A DNA stretch of 38,658 nt, from the NCBI GenBank assembly GCA_964594045.1, contig CAZQKR010000041.1:1-38658 (forward strand), written 5' to 3'. The notes under the pieces were generated by a model that saw only the letters and a program-made list of their open reading frames with translations, was not told where the DNA came from and did not search any database. Positions 8,855-17,632 of this stretch are shown one piece after another (the first letter of the stretch is position 1; each line of letters opens with the position of its first letter). The stretch comes from UBA2365 sp964594045 (lineage in GTDB: Bacteria; Bacteroidota; Bacteroidia; Chitinophagales; Saprospiraceae). The translations under genes and the position numbers were made by a program.

Positions 8855-9613
8855 AAAATTTTAATTTATAATGATATTAATTCATAGAAATCTAAATTTT
8901 ATACTTACCGAATTGACATATTTCCACTGATAGGTTAATACTGTCCAATACATTTTTTGGATGATAGATAGTGGCTACTGCTGTGCGTGGAATCCATTTT
9001 CAAACATATTGTCAGTGTTGTGATAAAAAGATCCGGTTGCATATGCAATGTATACTATTTATTTGGTAATTAAGGTTACTGGAAGTAATTTTTTAAAAAT
9101 TTTAAATCAGGAAAGAAATTTTTCTGAAGTTGCATCCTTAATATTATGGATCCTTTTAATTTTGGGATTATTCACATGAAAATTCTTTGATCCAGAATGA
9201 GTAAACATGAAAACTTATTCTCAGAAGAGTTCATGGACCAGTTGTATGGATGGAAATCGATTATGCTAAAAATGCATAATATTATAAAGGAACCGGGTTG
9301 ATAGAAATTATTTTGAAAAGACTGGCATTGTCATTGTCCCTTTCAAAAGCTAGAATAAAATAACCGATATTCTTTATCTCCATTAAAAAACGGACATGCA
9401 CAGGAACATCCTTTTACGGCAAAGAAAATCATTCGTGCATTATTGGCATCTTTCTTATCTGAAATCTATAAATCACAGAAACCTTTGAAATAATCAGCAG
9501 GATTAGTTTGGATCGAAAATGACATTTCCGCAACCTTTGCTAAAACAAAACCATAAAAAAATTAAACATTTCTGCATTTAGATCACTTATATAAAATATT
9601 ACCAACTGTTTTT
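8855..9613. other. Long gene-free spacer upstream of the Feo operon
   Basis: These 759 AT-rich bases carry no intact gene. On the minus strand, 9283-9450 holds two overlapping open stretches with protein-like composition (listed separately as a possible relic). A 34-codon plus-strand frame at 9197-9301 is too short to support. No Fur- or DtxR-type palindrome was recognised before the Feo operon. Confidence 0.4.
9283..9450 (-). pseudogene. Possible gene relic with frameshift (unknown secreted protein)
   Basis: Reading leftward from 9450, one frame gives DANNARMIFFAVKGCSCAC followed by PFFNGDKEYRLFYSSF and a stop at 9343-9345. An overlapping frame continues as ILAFERDNDNASLFKIIS then INPVPL, with a stop at 9283-9285. 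Joined by a single shift these read like a piece of one protein with non-random composition. The family is unknown. It could equally be a chance open stretch, as both parts are short. Confidence 0.2.
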
Positions 9614-10642
9614 ATGAGCTTTTCGATCGTAACGGTTATTTTATGGACGATTGGCATAACTTCTCTGTTATTTGCCGGGCTCTGGTGGTACCGTATTAAG
9701 CTATCCAAACGGAAAAATCATACAACTCATGAAAAATCCCTGATTGAAGACGCGCTCAAACACCTATATGACAATGAATATAAAAGTCTGACATCCAATG
9801 GTATAGACCTTGCAAATACCTTAAAATTGTCCAAAGAACAAAGTGCACACCTTCTGTCCAGGATGCTCAACATGGAACTGGTACAAAAAGACAGGGAAGA
9901 AGATCTGCTACTTACCGCTGAAGGAAGAACTTATGCACTTAAAGTCATCAGAATACACAGGATATGGGAAAGATTCCTTGCCGATGAAACGGGATATCAT
10001 GAAGATCACTGGCATGATCATGCTGATCAGATAGAGCATACCATGACCCTCAGCCAGGCCAATGAAATTGCACATCGACTTGGAGATCCGGTTTTTGATC
10101 CGCATGGAGACCCTATACCGGGGATGGATGGTGCTATGCCGGCTTTTGAAGGAATATCCCTGAGCGAGCTGAGGTCCGGTGAGATAGCGAGGATCATCCA
10201 TGTTGAAGACGAACCCCTGATTGTGTACCAGCAGCTCCTGGCAATGGGTCTGTTCCCCGGACTGGAGATCAAAGTGCTTCAGAACGACTCAGAAAAAATC
10301 AGTTTTATTGCAAACGGAGAAGAGAGGATACTCATTCCCGCTTTTGCAGGTCATATTACTGTCAAAGCAATACCTCAAACAGCTTTCAACGATCAAAAAT
10401 CACTCACGCTGACCGATGTTCCGTTAGGCAGCAAAGCTGTTGTATCCGGCATTTCGCCCGTATGCAGAAGGCAACATAAACGAAGGCTTATGGATCTGGG
10501 GATCGTGCCGGGAACAGAAATAGAAGTGATGCTGGAAAGCGCCGGAAAAAACCCGCGTGCCTACCGTTTATTGAATACCATCGTTGCCATACGGAATCAT
10601 CAGGCTTCAATGGTGCTTGTTGAACCATTAAAAGCCGGCTGA
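9614..10642 (+). CDS. Membrane-anchored DtxR/MntR-like regulator fused to two FeoA domains
   Basis: The 342 residues show four parts in order. A transmembrane helix spans about residues 5-26, followed by a basic stretch. A winged-helix domain of the DtxR/MntR type covers about 40-98. A metal-binding dimerisation domain covers about 100-170. Two FeoA (SH3-like) domains lie at about 182-252 and 262-340. In the metal domain, HRIWERF and HDHADQIEH keep the positions of the DtxR ligands H79, E83, H98, E105 and H106, with C102 replaced by Asp. The next gene starts on the last base of its stop codon (TGATG), so it is tightly coupled to feoB. It likely supplies FeoA function for iron uptake; whether it still binds DNA is open. 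Confidence 0.85.
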   Translation: MSFSIVTVILWTIGITSLLFAGLWWYRIKLSKRKNHTTHEKSLIEDALKHLYDNEYKSLTSNGIDLANTLKLSKEQSAHLLSRMLNMELVQKDREEDLLLTAEGRTYALKVIRIHRIWERFLADETGYHEDHWHDHADQIEHTMTLSQANEIAHRLGDPVFDPHGDPIPGMDGAMPAFEGISLSELRSGEIARIIHVEDEPLIVYQQLLAMGLFPGLEIKVLQNDSEKISFIANGEERILIPAFAGHITVKAIPQTAFNDQKSLTLTDVPLGSKAVVSGISPVCRRQHKRRLMDLGIVPGTEIEVMLESAGKNPRAYRLLNTIVAIRNHQASMVLVEPLKAG

Positions 10643-11406
10643 TGACAGATCCCTGTGCAACTTGTCCGAAACACCACCCGGGAAATCTGGAAAAACTGGG
10701 TATTGACATGTCAGGATTTGACTATATCATCGCCCTGGCAGGTAACCCCAATACCGGAAAAAGCACTGTTTTCAATTCCTTAACGGGCTTGCATCAGCAT
10801 ACCGGCAACTGGCCGGGCAAAACGGTTTCAAGAGCAGAAGGCGCTTATAAATACAAAGAAAAAAGATTCAAACTGGTGGATTTACCGGGCACTTATTCCC
10901 TGTTATCAACGAGTACAGACGAGCAGGTGGCAAGGGATTTTATCCTTTTCGGCAAACCCGATGTCACCGTCATCGTAACTGATGCGACCAGGTTGCAACG
11001 CAATATGAACCTTGTACTTCAGATCCTGGAGATCACGGACCGGGCTGTTCTGTGCGTTAATCTGATCGATGAAGCCAAAAGGCATCAGATAGAAATTGAT
11101 TTCAGGTCGCTCTCCCGAGAACTGGGTATTCCCGTGGTTGGCACCAGCGCGAGAAGGCAGTACGGTATCCCGGAACTATTACAAAAAATAGAAGAAGTAG
11201 CTTCCGGGAATTTTGTATGCAAGCCTTTGCGCATCAAAAACAAGGACAAACGCCTGGCAGCAGCAATTGATGAGATCTCGGGGCAACTGGATAAACTGTT
11301 TCCAGGTTTACCCAACGCAAAATGGATCGCACTGAGGTTACTCGAAGGCGATGAAAGTATTGTGAATGCAATGGAATCCGGACAATTGGGTAATTTAACG
11401 ATATAG
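10642..11406 (+). CDS. feoB: FeoB GTPase-domain protein (N-terminal half of split FeoB)
   Basis: This is the cytoplasmic G domain of the ferrous iron transporter, with GTP switching that controls Fe(II) passage. All G motifs are present: G1 GNPNTGKST (residues 34-42), G2 TGNWPGKTV (54-62), G3 DLPGTYS (80-86), G4 NLID (140-143) and G5 around TSARR. A helical region follows, and the protein stops after GQLGNLTI at residue 254, before any membrane segment. Normal FeoB continues in one chain of about 650-800 residues. Here the membrane part starts 10 bases later in another frame. The N-terminus carries CATCPKHH, a small Cys pair. The start overlaps the upstream FeoA-fusion stop by one base. Confidence 0.9.
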   Translation: MTDPCATCPKHHPGNLEKLGIDMSGFDYIIALAGNPNTGKSTVFNSLTGLHQHTGNWPGKTVSRAEGAYKYKEKRFKLVDLPGTYSLLSTSTDEQVARDFILFGKPDVTVIVTDATRLQRNMNLVLQILEITDRAVLCVNLIDEAKRHQIEIDFRSLSRELGIPVVGTSARRQYGIPELLQKIEEVASGNFVCKPLRIKNKDKRLAAAIDEISGQLDKLFPGLPNAKWIALRLLEGDESIVNAMESGQLGNLTI

Positions 11407-11410
11407 GAAG
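11405..11410 (+). promoter_or_regulatory. Strong ribosome binding site of the FeoB membrane-domain gene
   Basis: AGGAAG overlaps the stop codon of the GTPase gene and ends 6 bases before the ATG at 11417. It decides between a true split gene and a frameshift artefact, favouring independent or coupled initiation. Confidence 0.5.
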
Positions 11411-11416
11411 ATTGAA

Positions 11417-12859
11417 ATGGAAAAAACCGGACCACAAAAGGATCAAAAAGCCAAAGAACTCGAAGCGCTCATGACAAGAGTCAGAAAGCTCAGGTGGGAA
11501 TTTGGTGATGATACCTACGATCTTTACCTGGAGTCGGTTTATGATGCTGCCCAGAAAATCGTTTCAAATGTTGTAAAAAAACCCGGAGAAACCCGGGCTA
11601 TGAAGCTGGAAACCAGGATTGATCAGATCGTTACCAGCAGAAAATGGGGTTTTCTGATCATGTTTTTAATGCTGGCCATTGTGTTCTGGCTGACGATCGT
11701 GGGTACCAATTACCCATCACAGTGGTTGTCTTTTTTGCTGGTGGACACGATACATCCCTGGCTTAAATCACTCGGTACAATGATCGGTTTACCATTCTGG
11801 ATCAATGGACTGCTCGTGGATGGCATATATCTGACCACAGCATGGGTGGTGAGTGTGATGCTTCCCCCGATGGCCATCTTTTTTCCAATGTTCACCCTTC
11901 TGGAAGATCTTGGATTCTTGCCCAGGGTAGCCTTCAATCTGGATAATATTTACCGGAAGGCAGGCGCTCACGGAAAACAGGCGCTCACCATGAGTATGGG
12001 ATTCGGCTGTAATGTGACCGGCGTGATCGCCTCCAGGATCATTGACAGTCCGCGGGAACGGCTTATCGCCATCATTACCAACAACTTTTCTTTGTGCAAC
12101 GGAAGATGGCCGACCCAGATCCTGATCGCAAGTATTTTTATAGGAGGCCTGGTTCCATCCTATCTGGCCGGTGCAGTCTCTGCTGCTTCTGTGATCGCAG
12201 TTGCCCTGCTTGGAATTGTACTGAGCCTGGCAGTATCATGGTCATTGAGTAAAACCGTTCTTAAAGGAGAAGCATCCAGTTTCAGTCTTGAATTGCCGCC
12301 ATACCGGCCACCGCGATTGGCCACTGTTTTGTATACTTCACTGATCGACCGTACCCTGATTGTCCTGGGAAGATCAGTCATGTTCGCCATACCGGCCGGA
12401 GTAGTGATCTGGCTGAGTGTCAATGTTGCCATAGACGACAGATCACTGGCATTTTACCTCACGGAATGGATGGACCCGGTTGCTGTGTTTTTTGGCCTGA
12501 ACGGCATCATTTTCCTGGCATATATCATAGCTATTCCTGCAAATGAGATCGTATTGCCCACCATATTGCTGCTCACCGTACTTGGATCTTCCGTTTCAGG
12601 ACAGGATGGCGCAACACTCATTGCAGCAGATGGTGCCAATGAGACGGCAGAGATCCTGAAAGCAGGTGGATGGACATTGCTCACGGCAGTTAACCTGATG
12701 TTATTCAGCCTTTTACACAATCCATGCTCCACCACTATTTACACCATTTACAAAGAAACCAATAGTCTTAAATGGACGCTATATGCAACTTTTATTCCTA
12801 TTGCTCTGGGACTGTTTACCACTTTCTTGGTGACCACGTTATGGAAAATGATAGGGTGA
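11417..12859 (+). CDS. feoB: FeoB membrane-domain protein (C-terminal half of split FeoB)
   Basis: This is the inner-membrane pore of the ferrous iron transporter, 480 residues. About 90 cytosolic residues are followed by roughly eight membrane helices in two Gate domains. The family signatures are visible: VSVMLPPMAIFFPMFTLLED, the GMGFGCNV-type loop (here SMGFGCNVTG) and NNFSLCNGRWP with its conserved cysteine. It starts with ATG preceded at 6 bases by AGGAAG, a good Shine-Dalgarno match that argues for genuine separate initiation. It is read in the +1 frame relative to the GTPase gene, and its own frame closes upstream at 11396. A single-base indel could therefore have split an ancestral fused gene. 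It must partner with the GTPase protein to work. Confidence 0.92.
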   Translation: MEKTGPQKDQKAKELEALMTRVRKLRWEFGDDTYDLYLESVYDAAQKIVSNVVKKPGETRAMKLETRIDQIVTSRKWGFLIMFLMLAIVFWLTIVGTNYPSQWLSFLLVDTIHPWLKSLGTMIGLPFWINGLLVDGIYLTTAWVVSVMLPPMAIFFPMFTLLEDLGFLPRVAFNLDNIYRKAGAHGKQALTMSMGFGCNVTGVIASRIIDSPRERLIAIITNNFSLCNGRWPTQILIASIFIGGLVPSYLAGAVSAASVIAVALLGIVLSLAVSWSLSKTVLKGEASSFSLELPPYRPPRLATVLYTSLIDRTLIVLGRSVMFAIPAGVVIWLSVNVAIDDRSLAFYLTEWMDPVAVFFGLNGIIFLAYIIAIPANEIVLPTILLLTVLGSSVSGQDGATLIAADGANETAEILKAGGWTLLTAVNLMLFSLLHNPCSTTIYTIYKETNSLKWTLYATFIPIALGLFTTFLVTTLWKMIG

Positions 12860-12961
12860 AAGATGGAGTAAAAAAAATGTTCATTACAGGACTTCCAGAT
12901 GGTTTTGCATTTGAATTAAGGCAATTATTTTCGTGGCATCAGCAAAGCTCAATCTCATTCC

Positions 12962-13534
12962 TTATCTGTACAGATTGGAATTCCCGATATACTTACGAAC
13001 CTGTTCAGTTACCATATATTGTATTGATTTCCCTTCCCGGATCAACTGCCGGATAAAGCTGGAGGAAATATCCAGTAATGGAGCATCAAGGTAACTTACA
13101 TTTGGATGATCCTCATATAATCTGGTGACATTACCTGGTCTTTGATACACGATCAACTGATAATGTTCCAGGATCATTTCATAGTTTTTCCACCGGTGAA
13201 AATCCCTGATATTGTCACTGCCAACCACAATAGAAAACCGGTGTTGGGGATATCTTTCACTAAGATAAGTAAGCGTGTCGATCGTATAACTCGGCCTGGG
13301 CAGTTCAAATTCTATATTACAGGGAACAATATCCGGATTGTCAGCAGTTGCCACCTCTACCATATACAACCTGTCATATTCATTAGCGAGCTGCAGGTTG
13401 ACCTTAAAAGGATTCTGGGGAGAAACCACCATCCAAACCTGTTTATGATCAGAAAAATTGATCAGATGATTTGCAATGATCAGATGTCCCAGGTGAATGG
13501 GGTTGAAAGAACCAAAAAATAAAGCGATATTCAT
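12962..13534 (-). CDS. nadD: Nicotinate (nicotinamide) nucleotide adenylyltransferase
   Basis: This enzyme converts nicotinate mononucleotide and ATP to deamido-NAD in NAD synthesis. The 190-residue protein has the nucleotidyltransferase signature GSFNPIHLGHL at residues 8-18 with the HxGH-like motif, and the second motif SSSFIRQLIREG (ISSTxxR-like) near residues 156-167. Length and motifs are typical of NadD. It lies 36 bases downstream of dnaN on the same strand and is probably co-transcribed with it. Its 3' end faces the Feo operon across about 100 bases without a clear terminator. Confidence 0.95.
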   Translation of the reverse strand: MNIALFFGSFNPIHLGHLIIANHLINFSDHKQVWMVVSPQNPFKVNLQLANEYDRLYMVEVATADNPDIVPCNIEFELPRPSYTIDTLTYLSERYPQHRFSIVVGSDNIRDFHRWKNYEMILEHYQLIVYQRPGNVTRLYEDHPNVSYLDAPLLDISSSFIRQLIREGKSIQYMVTEQVRKYIGNSNLYR

Positions 13535-13570
13535 AAGCGGATCAAAACTTGCCGGGAGTGCAGCCGTCGC

Positions 13571-14686
13571 TTAATATCCCATGACGACCGGCATGATGAG
13601 CAGCAATAAATGCTCTCCTTCTTCCTGTTCCTCCGGTAAAATGATACAAGGTTTGGTATAGTCAAGCAATTCAATCCTGACATTCCCGGGATACATGATA
13701 CTTAAAACCTCTAGGAAAAACTTAGAATTGAACCCGATGGTAACCGGATAACCCTCATAGGTACAGGGTAATTGCTCTGTTGCCTCATTTGAAAAATCAA
13801 GATCCTGGGATGAAATGGTCAAACTCGACTCATCGAGGTTGAAAACTACCTGATTCGTGCTCTTGCTGGCAAAGATCGAGATCCTTTTCAGCGAATTGAA
13901 AAGGTCTTTCCTGTCTATATTCAGGATGTTCGGATTATCAACCGGAATAAAGGCGTTGTAATTCGGGAATGGATCATTGATCAGTTTGGAAATGAACAGG
14001 GTGTTATCAAATTCAAAGAAGACCATTTTATCATTGAAGTAGATCTTGACATCATAATCTCCGTGCAAAGCATTTTTTATGAGATTCAGACTCTTTTTGG
14101 GCGTAAGGAAAGATTTGGTATAATCCAGGTCCAATCCGTAATAAGTGTATTTGACCAGTTTATGGGCATCCGTACCCACAAAAGTGATCTTGTTGAAATC
14201 TATAAGACAATAAATACCTGTCAGGCCCGGTTTCAATTCATCATCACCTGCTCCGACGATCGTGTATCCGATGGCTTTGCTCAACACTTTACTGTTGATA
14301 ACAAGTGAATTCTCTTCTTCAATCTCAGGCAATGAAGGAAAATCCAACGGATTATCACCTGCCATACGGTATTTTCCAAATGCAGAAGTGACTTCCAGCC
14401 AATGGTTTTCTTCATCAACTTCAAAATTGAGCGGCTGATCAGGCAATGCCTTCAATATCTCAAGCAACAATTTTGCCGGCAATGCTATTTCACCGTCTTT
14501 TTCACCCTGAACCTCGGTTTCCACCCTGATCGTGGTATCCAGATTGGATGAGGTGGTGGTGAGTTTATTTCCGTTCAAAACAAAAAGAAAATCTTCAAGA
14601 ATGGGTTGTACCGGATTGGAATCGATCGCTCCCAAACCCACCTGAAGTTTTTTATACAGATCGCTGGATGAGACTTTAAATTGCAT
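13571..14686 (-). CDS. dnaN: DNA polymerase III beta subunit (sliding clamp)
   Basis: This is the processivity clamp that encircles DNA and tethers polymerase III and other repair and replication proteins. The 371 residues match the three-domain clamp. The N-terminus is MQFKVSSSDLYKKLQ, the middle contains ALPDQPLNFEV, LLEILKAL and AGDNPLDFPSLP, and the C-terminus ends LLLIMPVVMGY, corresponding to the usual clamp end near the peptide-binding groove. It is not next to dnaA here, which is usual in Bacteroidota. nadD follows in the same direction. It is divergent from the M16-type gene. Confidence 0.97.
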   Translation of the reverse strand: MQFKVSSSDLYKKLQVGLGAIDSNPVQPILEDFLFVLNGNKLTTTSSNLDTTIRVETEVQGEKDGEIALPAKLLLEILKALPDQPLNFEVDEENHWLEVTSAFGKYRMAGDNPLDFPSLPEIEEENSLVINSKVLSKAIGYTIVGAGDDELKPGLTGIYCLIDFNKITFVGTDAHKLVKYTYYGLDLDYTKSFLTPKKSLNLIKNALHGDYDVKIYFNDKMVFFEFDNTLFISKLINDPFPNYNAFIPVDNPNILNIDRKDLFNSLKRISIFASKSTNQVVFNLDESSLTISSQDLDFSNEATEQLPCTYEGYPVTIGFNSKFFLEVLSIMYPGNVRIELLDYTKPCIILPEEQEEGEHLLLLIMPVVMGY

Positions 14687-15012
14687 TGATATTTTTTTTG
14701 AATGGTAAAATTAATGTTTTAGCTGAATTATTTCCTCATTTCAAATGATTTATTCCGTTTCTTTCTATCCGGCCAAGGAATGCTATTCAGGTCTTGCACC
14801 CCTTTTTGACTGCAAAAATCAATCCAAAATACTTCTTCATGAAATAAATATTTTTTTGAGTTTCATGTAGAAAAACATGGAGCTTCAGTTTACCAAAACA
14901 ATAGAATTGCTACATTTACGGCCTGACTCAGGCTTTTCAAAAATCAGCATCAATACCATGTAAATGGTTGTAAATTTTGGTTGACAATTAAACGATTATT
15001 AATCATTGTGTT
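14687..15012. other. Divergent promoter region between dnaN and the M16-type gene
   Basis: These 326 bases carry promoters for both directions but no gene. Near-matches to TAnnTTTG on the plus strand are TACATTTA around 14913 and TAAATTTTG around 14971. No full TTG plus TAnnTTTG pair was found. Confidence 0.35.
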
Positions 15013-16287
15013 ATGCAATATAGTCCCAAAGACATTCCGGTGATCTCTCCTTTCAACCAATTGCCATTTCCCGAACATCAACTGGAATACCTTTCCAATG
15101 GAATACCGGTATATTCAATTTTTAATGAGGACTATGGCGTTATGAAACTGGAGGTGAATGTTTATGCAGGTCGCTTTTTTGAAAATAAGCAGGCGGTTTC
15201 AAGGACCTGTGCCAATTTGCTCCGGGAGGGAACACGATTCAGGACATCCGCCGAAATCGCACGTGAGATTGATTATTATGGCTCGTCACTTCAAATCATG
15301 GGAGGGATGGATGTGATCAAAATGGAACTGTATTCGATGACCAGGCACTTTGAAAATGTACTTCCCATTGCTGCCGATGTGCTACGTGAACCGGTATTTC
15401 CTCAAGGTGAATTTGACAACTACATCAAAAGAAACATTCAGAAATTGCAAGTCGACCTGGCTAAAAACGATATCCTGGCCTTTCGTAACCTGACTGAAAA
15501 TATTTTTGGTCCGGAACACCCATACGGCTACAATACTGTTGAAGAAACACTTCAAAAAATTACCAGAGATGACCTGGCAGACCACTTTCAGCAAAATTTC
15601 CATGCTGAAAATTTTTCTGTTATTCTGGCTGGCGGATTTCCGGCTAACTACCTCAATATGCTTGAGGAAGCTTTTGGTACTATAGGAAAAATCGGACAAG
15701 ATCAGGTTAAAAGAGTACACTTAATCTCAGGAAAGCCGGTCAACGCCAGAATTCCCGGTAAACAGAAATTCCAGAGCTCCATTAAAATGGGACAGAAAAT
15801 GTTTGATCGTTCGCATCCTGATTATGCAGGCGTTTATTTTCTCAGTACTTTTCTGGGAGGCTATTTCGGCTCCAGGCTGATGCAAAATATCCGTGAAGAC
15901 AAAGGTTTGACCTATGACATTTACAGTACGGTAGATTGTATGCGCACCGATGGATATTTTATGATCAGCGCAGAAGTTGACACCAAAAGTGTCGAGCAGA
16001 CTTTATCAGAGATCAGGCTGGAGATCAACAAGTTGCGAACAGAACCTGCTGAACAGGAAGAATTGGAACTGGTAAAAAACTACATTAAAGGCAATTTGCT
16101 CAATGTCATGAACGGCCCAATAAATTCAGTTGAAATCATTCGTTTGCTTTCTATTTACGGACTGGATATATCTTTTTATGATCAATTTATGGATTGTGTT
16201 GACAATATGAGCGCCCGGCACCTTATGGAACTGGCGGTCAGATATCTGGATTTTGATCAGTTGAACCTGGTCATTTGCGGGAAATAA
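15013..16287 (+). CDS. M16-family protein lacking the zinc motif (non-peptidase homologue)
   Basis: This 424-residue protein has the two-lobed M16 (pitrilysin/processing peptidase-like) fold. The N-terminal lobe contains LSNGIPVYSIFNEDYGVMKL and the second lobe FLSTFLGGYFGSRLMQNIRE, then DKGLTYDIYS, the typical R/Y region of M16 C-terminal domains. At the position where active enzymes carry HxxEH, this protein reads RTCANLLREGT, so the zinc ligands and catalytic Glu are absent. In Bacteroidota such inactive subunits commonly pair with an active M16 partner; here no partner is adjacent. It has no signal peptide, so the location is uncertain. The gene is a single transcription unit between dnaN (divergent) and mreB. 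Confidence 0.85.
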   Translation: MQYSPKDIPVISPFNQLPFPEHQLEYLSNGIPVYSIFNEDYGVMKLEVNVYAGRFFENKQAVSRTCANLLREGTRFRTSAEIAREIDYYGSSLQIMGGMDVIKMELYSMTRHFENVLPIAADVLREPVFPQGEFDNYIKRNIQKLQVDLAKNDILAFRNLTENIFGPEHPYGYNTVEETLQKITRDDLADHFQQNFHAENFSVILAGGFPANYLNMLEEAFGTIGKIGQDQVKRVHLISGKPVNARIPGKQKFQSSIKMGQKMFDRSHPDYAGVYFLSTFLGGYFGSRLMQNIREDKGLTYDIYSTVDCMRTDGYFMISAEVDTKSVEQTLSEIRLEINKLRTEPAEQEELELVKNYIKGNLLNVMNGPINSVEIIRLLSIYGLDISFYDQFMDCVDNMSARHLMELAVRYLDFDQLNLVICGK

Positions 16288-16586
16288 AATGTCGAAAGAC
16301 AAATATTTTATATAACAGATCATAATATTTTATTTCAGGAATAGTTTTTGATCAGAAAGAAAGAGTTAAGGAATAACTGGTTGACGACGGTATGTTGATC
16401 AGGTCATCGGAAATGACTTTATTTTTTCGTGAGAAAATTAGTGAATACTTGCGTGAGTAAAATTTTAAGCTGTATTATATTCAAATAAATAATATATATA
16501 TGGTTTTCAATTCAATAAATAAATAATTGGAAAATTTTTCCTTTTTTTGTGGCGGCAATCTTTTTGATTTTTCATAATTGGTTTAA

Positions 16587-17618
16587 ATGGGATTATTTAG
16601 TTTTTTTACACAGGAATTGGCAATTGATTTAGGAACTGCCAATACGCTGATCATCGAGGATGGAAAAGTGGTGGTAGAAGAACCATCCATTGTGGCAGTA
16701 AATTTATTGACCAAGGAAGTTGTGGCTGTCGGGCATAAAGCGATGCAAATGCACGAAAAAACCCATCAAAACCTGAAGACCATCCGTCCCCTGAAAGACG
16801 GTGTGATAGCTGATTTTCAGGCAGCTGAGGCTATGATACAGGGATTGATCGGCATGATAGGAGAAAGGAAAAAGTTCTTTACACATCTAAAAATCGTTAT
16901 TTGTATTCCTTCAGGGATCACAGAAGTTGAAAAAAGAGCAGTTTTTGATTCCGCGGATCACATAGATTCCAAGGAGACCTACCTTATTTACGAACCTATG
17001 GCAGCTGCGCTGGGTATTGGCCTGGATGTTGAAGCACCCGAAGGAAATATGATCATCGATATAGGAGGAGGAACCACCGAAATCGCTGTGATCGCATTGT
17101 CCGGGATAGTGACGGACCAATCCATCCGGATTGCCGGAGATGTTTTCACTGCTGACATAGTGGATTACATGAAGAAAAAGTACAACCTGCTCGTAGGCGA
17201 AAGGACTGCGGAACAGATCAAAATAGCGGTTGGTTCTGCCATCACTGAACTGGCAAATCCCCCGGAACCCATTGCCATTAACGGAAGGGACCTGATCACA
17301 GGTATTCCGCGTCAGGTGGAAGTAAAATATTCTGAGGTTGCTGTAGCACTGGATGATTCACTCAATAAAGTTGAAACAGCTGTCCTGAAAGTTTTGGAAG
17401 ATGTACCACCGGAACTTGCTTCCGATATTTACAAAAGAGGCATTTATCTGACAGGCGGTGGAGCATTATTGCGCGGCCTGGACATCCGACTTTCCCGGAA
17501 AACCAAGCTGGATGTCAGGGTTGCCGATGATCCTTTGAGAGCTGTGGTCAAAGGTTCCGGTATCGCCTTGAAAAATACCGGTAGGTACACATTTTTAATG
17601 GACAGGAAAAATCTATAA
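16587..17618 (+). CDS. mreB: Rod shape-determining protein MreB
   Basis: This is the bacterial actin that organises lateral wall synthesis along the inner membrane. The 343 residues start MGLFSFFTQELAIDLGTANT, which includes phosphate-binding loop 1 (DLGTANT). IDIGGGTTEIAVI follows near residue 155 (phosphate 2) and the adenosine motif GGGALLRGLD near 290. The short amphipathic hydrophobic N-terminus suits membrane attachment. It is first of a tight operon mreB-mreC-mreD-mrdA and lies about 300 bases after the M16 gene, with an AT-rich leader in which I see no clear consensus promoter. Confidence 0.97.
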   Translation: MGLFSFFTQELAIDLGTANTLIIEDGKVVVEEPSIVAVNLLTKEVVAVGHKAMQMHEKTHQNLKTIRPLKDGVIADFQAAEAMIQGLIGMIGERKKFFTHLKIVICIPSGITEVEKRAVFDSADHIDSKETYLIYEPMAAALGIGLDVEAPEGNMIIDIGGGTTEIAVIALSGIVTDQSIRIAGDVFTADIVDYMKKKYNLLVGERTAEQIKIAVGSAITELANPPEPIAINGRDLITGIPRQVEVKYSEVAVALDDSLNKVETAVLKVLEDVPPELASDIYKRGIYLTGGGALLRGLDIRLSRKTKLDVRVADDPLRAVVKGSGIALKNTGRYTFLMDRKNL

Positions 17619-17632
17619 GTCATTGAAAATGT

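Noticed and set aside
9197..9301. 34-codon plus-strand frame starting MSKHENLFSEEF
   Set aside because: Too short, no neighbour or motif supports it, and it overlaps the better minus-strand relic candidate.
9543..9558. AACAAAACCATAAAA shared with about 32825-32838
   Set aside because: A 15-base A-rich match in two AT-rich spacers with no similarity around it; probably chance.
11396..11417. FeoB called as a frameshifted pseudogene
   Set aside because: Both halves are intact and full of conserved motifs, and a good ribosome binding site precedes the second. A true split is at least as likely, so both are listed as genes.
12772..13056. 94-codon plus-strand open frame after feoB
   Set aside because: Overlaps the feoB end and the antisense of nadD. 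Low-complexity, Ser/Tyr-rich translation with no domain; a shadow of real genes.
13142..13522. 126-codon open frame antisense to nadD
   Set aside because: nadD on the other strand has full family motifs; the antisense frame has none.
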